Of a stretch of 64,000 bases of DNA, positions 16,514 through 26,185 are shown one piece after another; position 1 is the first letter of the stretch, and the number at the start of each line of letters is the position of its first letter. The DNA lies in NCBI GenBank assembly GCA_903918755.1, contig CAIXFN010000108.1:17249-81248 (forward strand), read 5' to 3'. Source of the stretch: an uncultured Pedosphaera sp. Lineage in GTDB: Bacteria; Verrucomicrobiota; Verrucomicrobiia; Limisphaerales; Pedosphaeraceae. The notes under the pieces were generated by a model. The model searched no databases. It saw only the letters and a list, made by a program, of their open reading frames with translations, and was not told where the DNA came from. The position numbers were made by a program, and so were the translations under genes.

Positions 16514-19500
16514 ATGATAAAATGGCTCTCACAACGCTTGCTGGCCCGGTTCATCCTCGGCCTGGCCTTGTTGGGCTGGCCGGGTCCGCTCCTGGCGCTG
16601 GATCCCGAAAAACCGGTCACCCAATTCATCTGCCAGAATTGGGGCCGTCAAAACGGCCTGCCTGTCGAACAAATCAACGCCATTACCCAGAGCCGTGATG
16701 GCTTGCTCTGGCTGGGCACGCAAAGAGGACTGGTGCGTTTTGATTCCCGGGATTTTAAATCCGTCAGTCTCGAATCCACCAGCAATCCCGATGGATCAAT
16801 TCGATTCTTATCGGCTTCCCAGACGGGAGGATTGCTGGTGGCAGTGGATTCGGCGTGGTTCGGCCGCCTTACCGGTGCGGAGTTCAAAATGTTCCAGGGC
16901 GGGGATTGGGCAGGGGCTGGCCACAACCCACTTGTCATTCGCGAAACCACGGACGGGAATTTCTGGACCGGCGGTGAAAATGGAGCCTTCTTGTGGACTG
17001 CGGAAAACCGTCCCCCCCTGGCTTCGGACTCCGAGCTCGCCAATACGATTTCAATTGCCGAAGGCCTCTATGGCCGGGTCTGGCTGGGCACGGTTGAGCA
17101 TGGGATTTGGTTGTGGCAGAATGAAAAATTTGCGCCGATCATCGATCCCGAATTGACGAATTTAATCGTTTTTTCCTTGGTGGAGGATGCGCAGGGAACC
17201 GTCTGGGCGGGCACCCAACATGGTCTGCGTGGCTATAGTACAGACCTCAAACCCCGATCCATCCCCCCCCTGAACGACGAAGTCAAGGCCCTGCTCCTGG
17301 ATCGCGAAGGCAGTCTGTGGATTGGAACTTCCGGAAGCGGCCTGGCCCGCTATAAAAATGGCCAGTACACCTTCTTTACGAAAACCAATGGCCTGGCCAA
17401 TGATTTCGTAACCTCTCTTTTCGAAGACCGCGAAGGCAGCCTTTGGGTGGGTACCCGCGAGGGCTTGAGCCAACTGATGGACGTCAAGTTTCCGATCTTT
17501 TCCGCGGCGGACGGGATCCAGGCTGGCAGTTGTCTCGCGGTCGCCCCCTCCGCCCGGGGCGGCGTCTGGTTGGCCATGGCGCAGGGAATTTCGCTTCTGA
17601 CCCGAACTGGCGCCACCAATATGGGGGCTGAAACGGCGGGATTCACAAACGCTTACACCAAGCGCGTCTTCGAGGCATCCAACTCCGATTTGTACCGGAT
17701 CAGTGGAAATAAATCCATCGACGTCCTCGCCGGGGGCCGCGTCGTCCGGAGTTATCCACAGTCCGTCTGGCCCACCTGTTTTGCCGAGGATTCCCACGGT
17801 GTCATCGCCGGCGTGGGCGGCTCCCTGTTCCGGTTTGGCGCCGATAAATTGATCCCCTTCGTTTATCCGGGCGGGCAGGAGCCGCCGATGTATTGGATCT
17901 ATAATCTGTGGCCCTCCCGGTTCGGGGCGCTTTGGGTGGCCAGTGGCAATGGCGCGCTGCTCATCAAGGACGGTGCGGTCCAACAATGGACCGAGGCCCA
18001 GGGCTTGTCCAGTTCCCGGGTGAATTGGATCTTTGAGGATGCCGATGGCAGCGCCTGGTTGGGTCTGATGACCGGCCTCGCCCGCATCAAAAATGACACG
18101 GTTAAAAACATTACGCGTGCCGACGGACTGCGGGATGGAACCGTGTACGCCATCATCCCGGATGACCAGGGCCATTTTTGGTTGGATTGCAGTCGCGGTG
18201 TCATGCGCGTTTCGCGCCAGAGTTTAAACGATTTTGCCGACGGGAAACAAAATTCTGTCACTTGCGAACTGTTCGATGGCGTTCGCACCTTCAAATCTTC
18301 TGATCGCTCAGACCAGGAACCTTCGGGCTGCAAGGATACCGAGGGCCACATCTGGTTTCCGCGGGTCAGCGGTGCCTTGCTCATCGATCCCAGCCGCCTG
18401 TATACCAATTTCACCGCTCCGTCGGTGTTGATCAGTGAAATCCTCATCAATGGTGCAGCCGTGCAGCGCCAGGACGTCGTGTTGCCTTCTGCGGTGCGCA
18501 TCAATCTCGAAATCCGCTTTCAAGCCATGAGCTTTCGCGCTCCCCACGGCATCCAGGTCCGGTATCGTTTGGCCGGACTCGAACCGGCCTGGGTTTCCGC
18601 CGATGAACGGCGCTCGGTCCTTTACAATAATCTGCAGCCCGGACGCTATAAATTCGAGCTCCAGGCGGCGACGGCCGACGGGGTTTGGAATACGTTGGGC
18701 GATTCCTTCGAATTCAAGATCCCCACGCCGTTCTACCGGTCGGATTGGTTTCTTTTCGTGTGCGCTGTGGGGGGAGCAATTTTGGTGATAGGCATTTTCA
18801 AGTGGCGCATGCGCCAGGCCATCGCCCGGCAGCGCCAATTGCAGGACTTGAACACCACCCTGGAGAATCGGGTTCGGGAACGCACCCAGGCCCTCGAAAC
18901 CGCGAATCTGGCCCTGCGGGCGGAGGTCGATGGACACCAGCGGACCGTGGGAAAACTCAATTTGGAAATCCACGAACGCGAAAAGGCCGAACGGGACCTG
19001 GTCGGACAGCGCAATTTATTACGCACCTTGATCGACACGCTCCCGGATAGTGTTTTTGTGAAGGACGAACAGAGTCGGATCGTCCTCAGTAACCGCGCGT
19101 ATGCCACGTTCCTCGGCGGTCTGCAACCGAACGAGGTGGTGGGCCGCCGCGACTGTGATTTTTACCCCGCGGACCTGGCGGCCAAATCGCTGGCCGATGA
19201 ACAGCAGCTGCTGGCTTCCGGCACTGCTTATCATACCGAAGAACCAACGGTCAACCTGGCCACGGGCGAAAACCGTTGGAGCTTTACCACCAAAGTTCCG
19301 ATCCGGGATGTGGACGGCCGGGTGACGGGACTGGCGGGCATCCATCGGGATATCACGGATCGCAAACAGTGGGAGGCCCGGCAGGAAGCGCTGCGCCGGG
19401 AATTGATGGACGCTTCCCGGCGCGCGGGGATGGCCGAAGTGGCCACGGGCGTTCTCCACAATGTCGGCAACGTGCTCAACAGCGCGAATGTCTCCACCGG

Positions 19501-20248
19501 CCTGGTGGTGGAACGGATTGCGAACTCCAAGCTCTCCGGGTTGCCTCGCGTGATTGCCCTGCTCCGGGAACACGACCATGACCTGGGCAAGTTCTTGACT
19601 TCGGACCCCAAAGGCCGGCAGATCCTGCCCTACTTGGAGAATTTGTGCAGCCACCTGATGACCGAACAAGCCGGCCTGATGGGGGAATTGAAATCCCTGA
19701 CGATGAACATGGAGCACATCCGGGAAATCATCGCGATGCAACAGGCCAATGCGCGCATCACAGGATTGGTGGAACCGGAGTCGTTGGCCAATATCGTTGA
19801 AGATGCCCTCAAGATCCACGCCGTGGGATTTCAGCGGCATGCGGTGCAGGTTATCCGGGAACTCTCCCCGCTCCCCCCTATCCTCGTGGACCGGCACAAA
19901 GTGCTCCAAATCCTCGTGAATCTCCTGCAGAACGCCAAACAAGCCTGCGCTGAATCGGGCGCGTCCCCCCAGATGATCAAGGTCTCACTGCGGCCCGGCG
20001 TGGCGGACCATGCCCAAATCGTTGTCACGGATAACGGCATCGGTATCCGTCCAGAAATCCTTCGTCGAATTTTCGAGCACGGATTCACCACCCGTCGCGA
20101 GGGGCATGGATTTGGATTGCATAGCTCGGCTCTGGCCGCGCTCGAAATGGGCGGGCAGCTCAATGGCTACAGTGATGGGCCGGGAAAAGGCGCCACCTTC
20201 GTGCTCGACCTTCCCGCGATTCCTCCTACCCCCTCGCCCGCGGACTGA
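16514..20248 (+). CDS. Two-component-type propeller sensor histidine kinase with PAS domain
   Basis: The gene encodes 1244 residues from the ATG at 16514 (MIKWLSQRLLARFILG), which gives a signal peptide or anchor. Residues 30-620 hold many two-component-regulator propeller repeats (for example LLWLGTQRGLVRFDS, SLWIGTSGSGLARYKNG, SLWVGTREGLSQL). A Y_Y_Y-type domain follows (IQVRYRLAGLEPAWV), then one membrane helix near 745-765, a coiled coil, and a PAS domain at about 835-955 (DTLPDSVFVKDEQSRIVLSN). The kinase core has an atypical H-box, GVLHNVGNVLNSAN, with H982, and an HATPase domain (NLLQNAKQA, DNGIGIRPE, GFGLHSSALA). No receiver domain or adjacent regulator gene is present. Related sensors in Bacteroidetes detect polysaccharide fragments in the periplasm. 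The ligand here is unknown. Confidence 0.9.
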   Translation: MIKWLSQRLLARFILGLALLGWPGPLLALDPEKPVTQFICQNWGRQNGLPVEQINAITQSRDGLLWLGTQRGLVRFDSRDFKSVSLESTSNPDGSIRFLSASQTGGLLVAVDSAWFGRLTGAEFKMFQGGDWAGAGHNPLVIRETTDGNFWTGGENGAFLWTAENRPPLASDSELANTISIAEGLYGRVWLGTVEHGIWLWQNEKFAPIIDPELTNLIVFSLVEDAQGTVWAGTQHGLRGYSTDLKPRSIPPLNDEVKALLLDREGSLWIGTSGSGLARYKNGQYTFFTKTNGLANDFVTSLFEDREGSLWVGTREGLSQLMDVKFPIFSAADGIQAGSCLAVAPSARGGVWLAMAQGISLLTRTGATNMGAETAGFTNAYTKRVFEASNSDLYRISGNKSIDVLAGGRVVRSYPQSVWPTCFAEDSHGVIAGVGGSLFRFGADKLIPFVYPGGQEPPMYWIYNLWPSRFGALWVASGNGALLIKDGAVQQWTEAQGLSSSRVNWIFEDADGSAWLGLMTGLARIKNDTVKNITRADGLRDGTVYAIIPDDQGHFWLDCSRGVMRVSRQSLNDFADGKQNSVTCELFDGVRTFKSSDRSDQEPSGCKDTEGHIWFPRVSGALLIDPSRLYTNFTAPSVLISEILINGAAVQRQDVVLPSAVRINLEIRFQAMSFRAPHGIQVRYRLAGLEPAWVSADERRSVLYNNLQPGRYKFELQAATADGVWNTLGDSFEFKIPTPFYRSDWFLFVCAVGGAILVIGIFKWRMRQAIARQRQLQDLNTTLENRVRERTQALETANLALRAEVDGHQRTVGKLNLEIHEREKAERDLVGQRNLLRTLIDTLPDSVFVKDEQSRIVLSNRAYATFLGGLQPNEVVGRRDCDFYPADLAAKSLADEQQLLASGTAYHTEEPTVNLATGENRWSFTTKVPIRDVDGRVTGLAGIHRDITDRKQWEARQEALRRELMDASRRAGMAEVATGVLHNVGNVLNSANVSTGLVVERIANSKLSGLPRVIALLREHDHDLGKFLTSDPKGRQILPYLENLCSHLMTEQAGLMGELKSLTMNMEHIREIIAMQQANARITGLVEPESLANIVEDALKIHAVGFQRHAVQVIRELSPLPPILVDRHKVLQILVNLLQNAKQACAESGASPQMIKVSLRPGVADHAQIVVTDNGIGIRPEILRRIFEHGFTTRREGHGFGLHSSALAALEMGGQLNGYSDGPGKGATFVLDLPAIPPTPSPAD

Positions 20249-20278
20249 AGGGCGGGTCACCCAAGCCGCTTTCCTGCC

Positions 20279-21643
20279 TTACTCGTAGCGTAAGGCCTGG
20301 ATCGGATCCAACCGGGCGGCCTTAAAGGCCGGCACCAACCCCGCCAGAATGCCCACCCCCACGCTGAAGGCAAAGGCGATGAGCAGCGCATTGACGGTAA
20401 TCTGCGGCGTGTTGTCCGTGGGAGATAAGACGCCCAACAATCGCACCAAGCCTAGGGAAGTCAGCAAACCCGCCGCGCCACCGATGATGGCAATCACCAC
20501 GCTTTCAACCAGAATTTGGATGAAAATGTCCATAAAACTGGCGCCAATCGCCTTGCGGATGCCGATCTCCCGAATCCGTTCCGTGATGCTCGCGAGCATG
20601 ATGTTCATGATGCCGATCCCGCCCACCAGCAGGCTGATCGCGGCGATGATGCCGCCGCTGATCCGGGCATTCCGGATCGCCCGGTTGATGTTCTCGGCCC
20701 AATCCTCCTGCGTCTGAAAGGCGAAATCTTCAATCCCTTTATGGGTGTGCATCAGCACGTTATGCGCCTGCTGGATGGCCTGCTCCAGGGTTTCCACATC
20801 CGCCACTTTGACCGACAGCGCGGACAGCCGGGCATCTGGAATGTTGTTGGATCCCGCCGTGGACCGGAACTTGACCCACATGGTGTTGAGGGGAATGTAC
20901 ACCGTGCTGTTTTTCAGCGTGTAAACATAGCTGCTCCCGCGCTTGCCCCAACCCTTGCTCCGCGCCGGGCTGTTGGTCCGGACCGGTTCGACCGGCTTTT
21001 CCTTGGCGAGTTCGCGGACCTTTCTTTCCCGCTCACTCTCGTAATGCTGGAACATGCCGATGATGGTGAACGGCTGGTGCTTGATCGTGATCCGTTGGCC
21101 CACGGGATTAAGTTCATAACCGAGATCCTCCGGCGTGCCCCAGAGCGCATCCCGCGTTTCCGTGCCGATCACACAAACGTTGCGCGCCATCTCGTCATCA
21201 ATCTCATTGAACATGCGCCCGTACTCCACCACATGCTGGTTCATCTCCAGGGCGTTGGGCCAGGTGCCGACGAATACAAACGGATTAAAATACTTGCCGT
21301 TGCGGGTGATGGTGACGTCGCGCATCCGCATTTCAGGGGTCACCATCCGGATCAGGGGAGCGCTCTTTTGGAGCGCGTAAACATCGTTCATCGTACAACC
21401 GACGGCCTGATCCGCCATGTAGCGCTGATAAGCGGGGATGTCGTTTTCGTCGAGCCGGACTTTTTCCAGCCCGCCGATTGCCACCAGGGCTTCTTTCATG
21501 CCATTTTCCATCCCCTTCACCAGGGCGGACATGCCCACCAGGCTGGAGACTCCCAGGATGATCCCCAACATGGTCAGGACCGAGCGAAACTTATGCGCCC
21601 AGATCTCCTTGAACCCCACGACTACGGCGTTGAGAAAATTCAT
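20279..21643 (-). CDS. MacB-like ABC transporter permease (FtsX domain)
   Basis: The 454-residue protein has a MacB periplasmic core domain between an N-terminal helix (FRSVLTMLGIILGVSSLVGMSALV) and a C-terminal FtsX domain with three helices (GIIAAISLLVGGIGIMNIMLASITERIREIGIRKAIGA). The last residues, AFKAARLDPIQALRYE, are the usual MacB ending. Its start codon overlaps the stop of the ATPase gene by 4 nt (ATGA, 21640-21643), so translation is probably coupled. Together with the adaptor and ATPase genes it forms a mechanotransmission-type tripartite pump that exports peptides, antibiotics or siderophores. The substrate is not evident. Confidence 0.92.
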   Translation of the reverse strand: MNFLNAVVVGFKEIWAHKFRSVLTMLGIILGVSSLVGMSALVKGMENGMKEALVAIGGLEKVRLDENDIPAYQRYMADQAVGCTMNDVYALQKSAPLIRMVTPEMRMRDVTITRNGKYFNPFVFVGTWPNALEMNQHVVEYGRMFNEIDDEMARNVCVIGTETRDALWGTPEDLGYELNPVGQRITIKHQPFTIIGMFQHYESERERKVRELAKEKPVEPVRTNSPARSKGWGKRGSSYVYTLKNSTVYIPLNTMWVKFRSTAGSNNIPDARLSALSVKVADVETLEQAIQQAHNVLMHTHKGIEDFAFQTQEDWAENINRAIRNARISGGIIAAISLLVGGIGIMNIMLASITERIREIGIRKAIGASFMDIFIQILVESVVIAIIGGAAGLLTSLGLVRLLGVLSPTDNTPQITVNALLIAFAFSVGVGILAGLVPAFKAARLDPIQALRYE

Positions 21644-22377
21644 GTTGCTTGAGTCAGCGGGTTGGCCAGTCGTGGCTGCCGGTCCAACCCGGCCAGCCGG
21701 GCGTCCACCTGGCGTGCGATCTTGCCATCGCGAATCTCGATCCGGCGTGGCGTCACGGCGGCGATCTCCGGATCATGGGTGACCAGGGCAATCGTCCGCC
21801 CTTCGCGGCTGAGCTGGCGGAACAATTCCAGGATGGCATCGCCGGTGTTGGAATCCAGATTGCCGGTCGGCTCGTCCGCAAAAATGATTTTGGGATTATT
21901 GACCAGCGCCCGGGCAATGGCCACCCGCTGCTGCTGCCCACCGGAGATTTGCATGGGACGATGATTTGCCCGGTTTTCCAGGCCGACCAGCTTGAGCGCC
22001 TGCATGGATCGTTCCCGCCGCTCACGCCCCGAAAGCCCGCTGTAGATCATCGGCAGTTCGACATTTTGCAGCACATTGAGTTTGGGCAGCAGATTGAAAA
22101 ACTGGAACACGAAGCCGATTTTCTGATTGCGAATCCGGGACAATTGATGCGGAGTGGCCTTTTCGATCATGGTGCCATCCAGGCGGATGGTGCCCTTGCT
22201 CGGCGAATCCAGACAACCGAGAATGTGCATCAGGGTCGATTTCCCGCTCCCGGAAGGGCCAATGATGGCGATGAACTCGCCGCCATCAATGTCCAGGCTC
22301 AGATCATCCAAGGCGCGGATTTCCTCCCCGCCGAGGTGGTATATCTTGCTGACGTTGCGAACTTCAATCAGAGCCAT
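21640..22377 (-). CDS. MacB/LolD-type ABC transporter ATP-binding protein
   Basis: At 245 residues it is a complete ABC ATPase. It has Walker A GPSGSGKSTLMHILG, a Q-loop in FVFQFFNLLPKLNVLQNVELP, the signature ISGGQQQRVAIARAL, Walker B KIIFADEPTGNLDSNTG and the switch His in LVTHDPEIA. It drives the FtsX-type permease encoded immediately downstream and lies 45 nt after the adaptor gene. A tail of about 20 residues after the ATPase core is slightly longer than usual. Confidence 0.93.
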   Translation of the reverse strand: MALIEVRNVSKIYHLGGEEIRALDDLSLDIDGGEFIAIIGPSGSGKSTLMHILGCLDSPSKGTIRLDGTMIEKATPHQLSRIRNQKIGFVFQFFNLLPKLNVLQNVELPMIYSGLSGRERRERSMQALKLVGLENRANHRPMQISGGQQQRVAIARALVNNPKIIFADEPTGNLDSNTGDAILELFRQLSREGRTIALVTHDPEIAAVTPRRIEIRDGKIARQVDARLAGLDRQPRLANPLTQAT

Positions 22378-22422
22378 GGGCGTTAAGAGGGACAGCTGGC
22401 CGGTCGGCGGGGAGTGGACGAA

Positions 22423-23631
22423 TCAAAGCACGGTGCGCTTGGCCGAACTGGCGGCATTGCTCGCGCCTCCGGGGGCCGGACTGCCCAATTGGGCTGAATG
22501 GGACTTCTCACTGTGGACCGGTGCGGCCGGCGCTGCCGCCGGAGTGGGCGGCTTCAAATCCGCGGCCTCGGGCGGACGCACCAGGGAAACCGTCTCCCCC
22601 GCCGTCAATCCATTCAGGACCTCGGCATACTGGTAGTCCGCCACGCCAATTTGAATCGCCCGAATCTCGTACGTTTCGTCCTTTATGATGTAAACATAGC
22701 GCTCATTCATTTCGGTGAAAACGGCCGCCAGCGGTACCGCCACCACATGATCCGCCGAAACCAACGAAATGCTCAGATTGGCTGTCATGCCCGGGCGCAC
22801 CCGGGAATCAATATTCTTGAGCAGGATTTGCGCGGCGAATCCCTTGATGTTATTCCGGATCGTCGCCTGTGGGGCGATGCGGTCCACCGTCCCTTTGAAT
22901 TTCAATCCCGGCACCGCTTCGACCTCCAGATCCACGATCTGCCCGGGCACCATCCGCACCACATCCGCCTGGTTGACGTGGGCGTTCACGATCATGTCTT
23001 TGAGATTGGCAATGGTCAGCACCTCGGTGCCGCTGTTGAAACCGCCCGAACCGGAAACCGCCTGCCCCATCGAAACCGGGCGCGTCAGGATCGTGCAATC
23101 AAACGGGGCAACGATCCGGGTCTTGGAAAGTTGATCATCGACGATACTGAGGGCCTTGCGTGACTTCTCCAGGGAATTCTCCGCCATTTCAAATTCCGTC
23201 TTGGCATCCTCATAGACCTCTTGGGAAAGGAGCCGTTCGGCGTAGAGTGCTTTCGACCGCTCATAATTGCGCCGGGTCTTTTCCACCGTCAACTTGGTGC
23301 CTTCAATATCGGTAAGGCAGGAGGAACGCTGGGTTTGCAGATCGCGGTCATCCAGGGCAAAAAGCAAATCCCCTTTCTTGACCTGGTCACCGATATCCAC
23401 CGGCAAAACCAAAATCTTCCCGTTAATTTCCGGCCGCACCGACACCTGGTCCGCAGGACCCACGTCGCCCGCCGAGGTCAAAACAAAGGAAATATTGCGC
23501 GTCTCGACGACCGCCGTCGAGGGATGCGCCGACACCGGGGCCGGTCCCTTGGTCTTCTGGTTGTTATTCCAGTAATAAAAGCCCAGGATACCCGCCGCCG
23601 CCAAAACCGGCAAAAACAGCCATTTTTTCAT
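22423..23631 (-). CDS. MacA-like efflux periplasmic adaptor subunit
   Basis: The gene encodes 402 residues from the ATG at 23631 (MKKWLFLPVLAAAGILGFYYW), an N-terminal signal anchor. The HlyD/MacA order is visible: a lipoyl half-motif (EINGKILVLPVDIGDQVKKGDLLFALD), a coiled-coil hairpin at about 95-170 (RRNYERSKALYAERLLSQEVYEDAKTEF), the second lipoyl half (TRIVAPFDCTILTRPVSMGQAV) and a beta-barrel domain. The C-terminal 45 residues are Pro/Ala-rich. It should bridge the MacB-like pump to an outer-membrane channel, which is not encoded in this window. It is the first gene of the three-gene operon. Confidence 0.92.
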   Translation of the reverse strand: MKKWLFLPVLAAAGILGFYYWNNNQKTKGPAPVSAHPSTAVVETRNISFVLTSAGDVGPADQVSVRPEINGKILVLPVDIGDQVKKGDLLFALDDRDLQTQRSSCLTDIEGTKLTVEKTRRNYERSKALYAERLLSQEVYEDAKTEFEMAENSLEKSRKALSIVDDQLSKTRIVAPFDCTILTRPVSMGQAVSGSGGFNSGTEVLTIANLKDMIVNAHVNQADVVRMVPGQIVDLEVEAVPGLKFKGTVDRIAPQATIRNNIKGFAAQILLKNIDSRVRPGMTANLSISLVSADHVVAVPLAAVFTEMNERYVYIIKDETYEIRAIQIGVADYQYAEVLNGLTAGETVSLVRPPEAADLKPPTPAAAPAAPVHSEKSHSAQLGSPAPGGASNAASSAKRTVL

Positions 23632-23747
23632 TCGTGAGAGCGCAATCACATTAATCGACGCACCACCCCGGTGCAAACTTCAATTTCCTCATGCGAAATA
23701 TCCCGGGCAAATAGTAACCATAAGTCCGGCTGGAGGTCCGCCTTGCT

Positions 23748-24323
23748 TCAAGCCTTCCGAAACCGCCCCCAGAGCAGGCGAACCAGGCTGGCCAGCAGCC
23801 AAAAGCCGGCCAAGGGCAACCATACCGACACCACTTCGTTGCTGATGACCCGCATCCCGGTCTCGCTGAAGAAGGATCGCAACCCAATGGGCGACACCTC
23901 AATGGGTGTCCAAGGGAAAAAGTACCGCGTCGCGGAAAATGGGGCAAAAAACCCGACTCCCAACCCGCCGTTGGTCAGCGCATCGAGCACGCCATGCGAG
24001 GCGGTGACCAAGAAGAAAAAAGTCCAAATCCGCCACCAGGAAGGGGTAAAGCGTGGAGTATTCCTAAATTCCCAAAACAAAACCAATCCTGCCCAAAGCG
24101 CCGCAAATACCAGCGAGTGAGTGAATCCCCGGTGCCCCCAGATACTTTCGTACGGGATGCCGACCGCAAATCCCAGGACATCCGCGTCGGGTAACGCCGC
24201 GGACCCTGCCGCGAGAACCCAAAAACGCCAGTCACGCCGCGGGGCAATTCCACCCACCAAGGCCACCGCTGCGAAAGCGTGAGAGAATGCGGATGCCATA
24301 CCCCGGGCCCCGGCCACCATCAA
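23748..24323 (-). CDS. YdjM-type membrane-bound metal-dependent hydrolase
   Basis: The 191-residue membrane protein has the family signature SAALPDADVLG together with WGHRGFTHSLVFAALWA and ASHGVLDALTNGG. The conserved Asp and His residues are thought to bind metal. There are four to five hydrophobic segments, and the last ends in a basic tail (LLWGRFRKA). Family members (LexA-regulated YdjM of E. coli, formerly DUF457) are predicted inner-membrane hydrolases of uncertain substrate. The start ATG at 24323 overlaps the stop of the preceding gene by 4 nt, so the two are co-translated. Confidence 0.85.
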   Translation of the reverse strand: MMVAGARGMASAFSHAFAAVALVGGIAPRRDWRFWVLAAGSAALPDADVLGFAVGIPYESIWGHRGFTHSLVFAALWAGLVLFWEFRNTPRFTPSWWRIWTFFFLVTASHGVLDALTNGGLGVGFFAPFSATRYFFPWTPIEVSPIGLRSFFSETGMRVISNEVVSVWLPLAGFWLLASLVRLLWGRFRKA

Positions 24324-24979
24324 GGATACCGGCCAAACGCATGCATAAATCCCTGCCTTCCCTGATACCCATTCTGCTCACATTGCCGCAAAATTTCGCC
24401 GTTCAAGGCCGGGTCGGGGGGATCACTGTTTTCAAATTCAAAGACGACCAATCCGGCTTCCCGCCGGACCACCACCTTGCCCGCTCCCGGTTGCGCTTTG
24501 AGCCAGGCGGTCACCGCGCGATCATCCGCCGGCAAACGGTTGTAGCTGACCCAAAAAGTGGAAAAACGACTCCCTTGTTGCTTGGCATCAAAGAGCTTGC
24601 CATTGAACCCACTACGTCCCTGGTACCCCAATTCTTCGCATTCGGCCACCACCTTCTGCAGGATCGCGATCCCCAGCGGCCGGGTCGTTTCAAACCGGAT
24701 GTTAAGATGGTTGGATTGCCGCGTAACCTTGATTCGACGAATCGATCGGTGCGCATCCAGCCAGTTCTCGAGGCCCAGATCCCGGGCTGGGAAACGGGAA
24801 TAAGCAATGTCCAATGAATATGCAACCGGGCGGCTGAATAGCCCGGCCACCGCCGCCTGGCCCGTTGCCACGAGCAGGAGACCCGCGATCAGATTCACCA
24901 AAAAATACCGCCGGCCAATCCCGCCACCGCGGGGAAGCAGCCGTAGATTGCCAGGCCAGGTTCGGGGGCGAAGATTCAT
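24320..24979 (-). CDS. Membrane-anchored protein of unknown function with two internal repeats
   Basis: A 219-residue protein of no family I recognise. Residues 23-48 form one hydrophobic helix (YFLVNLIAGLLLVATGQAAVAGLF). The rest contains two repeats of about 75 residues. The first has LENWLDAHRSIRRIKVTR...LQKVVAECEELGYQGRSGF; the second has VTAWLKAQPGAGKVVVRR...LRQCEQNGYQGRQGF. Each ends in a conserved C-E-x-x-G-Y-Q-G-R-x-G-F. The soluble part probably faces the periplasm. It overlaps the YdjM-type gene by 4 nt. Function unknown. Confidence 0.75.
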   Translation of the reverse strand: MNLRPRTWPGNLRLLPRGGGIGRRYFLVNLIAGLLLVATGQAAVAGLFSRPVAYSLDIAYSRFPARDLGLENWLDAHRSIRRIKVTRQSNHLNIRFETTRPLGIAILQKVVAECEELGYQGRSGFNGKLFDAKQQGSRFSTFWVSYNRLPADDRAVTAWLKAQPGAGKVVVRREAGLVVFEFENSDPPDPALNGEILRQCEQNGYQGRQGFMHAFGRYP

Positions 24980-25122
24980 AGCGCAAAAGTGATTGAGGCG
25001 AACACCGCCAACACCCTAAACCCCGCCGGACGTTACTTCAAGCGACGAATCAATTTGTTAGTCGGGGTGGCGGAAATTCAACCGCTATCCCCCCTCCCGG
25101 ATTGGGGCTGGTAACTGACGGA

Positions 25123-26175
25123 CTAAGGAGCCGGCTCTTGTTGGCTGATGCAATGGAACGAACCCAACCCCCAGATCAACTCGGTCGAATCCACTCCCAC
25201 CACCCGGTGTCGCGGAAAACATTCCTGCAGAATACCCAATGCGCGGCCATCATTGGCGGCCCGGAAAGTGGGCATGACCACCAGATCGTTGGCGATGTAA
25301 AAATTGGCGTAACTCGCTGGCAAACGCTGCCCGTCATATTCGATCACCCCCGGCATGGGCAGATCCACAATCTGCAACGGCCGCCCATCCTGATCCCGCA
25401 AACCTTCCAAACGACGCCGATTTTCCCGCAACAAACCAAAGTTCTCGTCCGCCGAATCTTCCTCCACGACTGTCACCACCGTGGTGGGATTAACAAACCG
25501 GGTGAGATCATCGATGTGGCCATCCGTATCGTCGCCTACAATCCCTTCGCCCAGCCACAATACGTTGGTCACGCCCAGGAAATCCTTGAGATACTGCTCG
25601 ATTTCAAGCTTGGACAGGTGCGGGTTACGATTGGGATTCAAGAGACAGGCCTCGGTGGTCAGCAAAGTGCCCCGGCCATTGACTTCGATGGAGCCTCCCT
25701 CCATCACGATTCCCGGGGAAAACAGCGGCAGTTCCCGCAACCGGGCCACGTGTTGGGGCACCGCGTCGTCCAGATCGAAGGGCGGATATTTGTTTCCCCA
25801 GGCGTTGTAACCCCAATCCACCACCCCGCGCTGACGCTTTCCTGCCGACTCCCGAACCAGAAAAATCGGGCCATGGTCCCGACACCAAGGCTCATAGGTG
25901 GGAAAATGATGGAACCGTACTCGCTCCAGGGGCGTGCCGTTTTCCAACAGCAATCCCCGCACCCAATCCTCCATCGCGGCGTTCCAGACGTTCAGATTAA
26001 CTTCCTCCACGGCCACCAATTCGCGGATAAATGCTGCGTAAACCGGGGGAACAGTCTCGTATTTGCCGGGAAAACTAATGCCTTCGGGTCGCGGCCAACT
26101 CAACCAGGTGGACGCGTGCGGTTCCCATTCGGCGGGCATGCGATAACCAAATGATGCGGGCGAAAGTGGTTTCAC
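25123..26175 (-). CDS. aguA: Agmatine deiminase
   Basis: About 350 residues; the family motifs are clear. MPAEWEPHASTWLSWP lies near the start, then EPWCRDHGPIFL, GSIEVNGRGTLLTTEACLLNPNRN, GDDTDGHIDDLTRFV and the catalytic-Cys motif GSFHCISQQEPAP at the end. The enzyme hydrolyses agmatine to N-carbamoylputrescine and ammonia for putrescine synthesis. The GTG at 26175 is chosen (KPLSPASFGYRMPAEWEP is the usual N-terminus); an ATG at 26214 would overlap the upstream gene by 29 nt. It lies 10 nt after the aldo/keto reductase gene on the same strand. No carbamoylputrescine amidase gene is present here. Confidence 0.95.
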   Translation of the reverse strand: MKPLSPASFGYRMPAEWEPHASTWLSWPRPEGISFPGKYETVPPVYAAFIRELVAVEEVNLNVWNAAMEDWVRGLLLENGTPLERVRFHHFPTYEPWCRDHGPIFLVRESAGKRQRGVVDWGYNAWGNKYPPFDLDDAVPQHVARLRELPLFSPGIVMEGGSIEVNGRGTLLTTEACLLNPNRNPHLSKLEIEQYLKDFLGVTNVLWLGEGIVGDDTDGHIDDLTRFVNPTTVVTVVEEDSADENFGLLRENRRRLEGLRDQDGRPLQIVDLPMPGVIEYDGQRLPASYANFYIANDLVVMPTFRAANDGRALGILQECFPRHRVVGVDSTELIWGLGSFHCISQQEPAP

Positions 26176-26185
26176 AATACGTTCC

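Noticed and set aside
24980..25122. A regulatory RNA between the agmatine deiminase and repeat-protein genes
   Set aside because: No stable hairpin or known riboswitch pattern was seen in the 143 bases.
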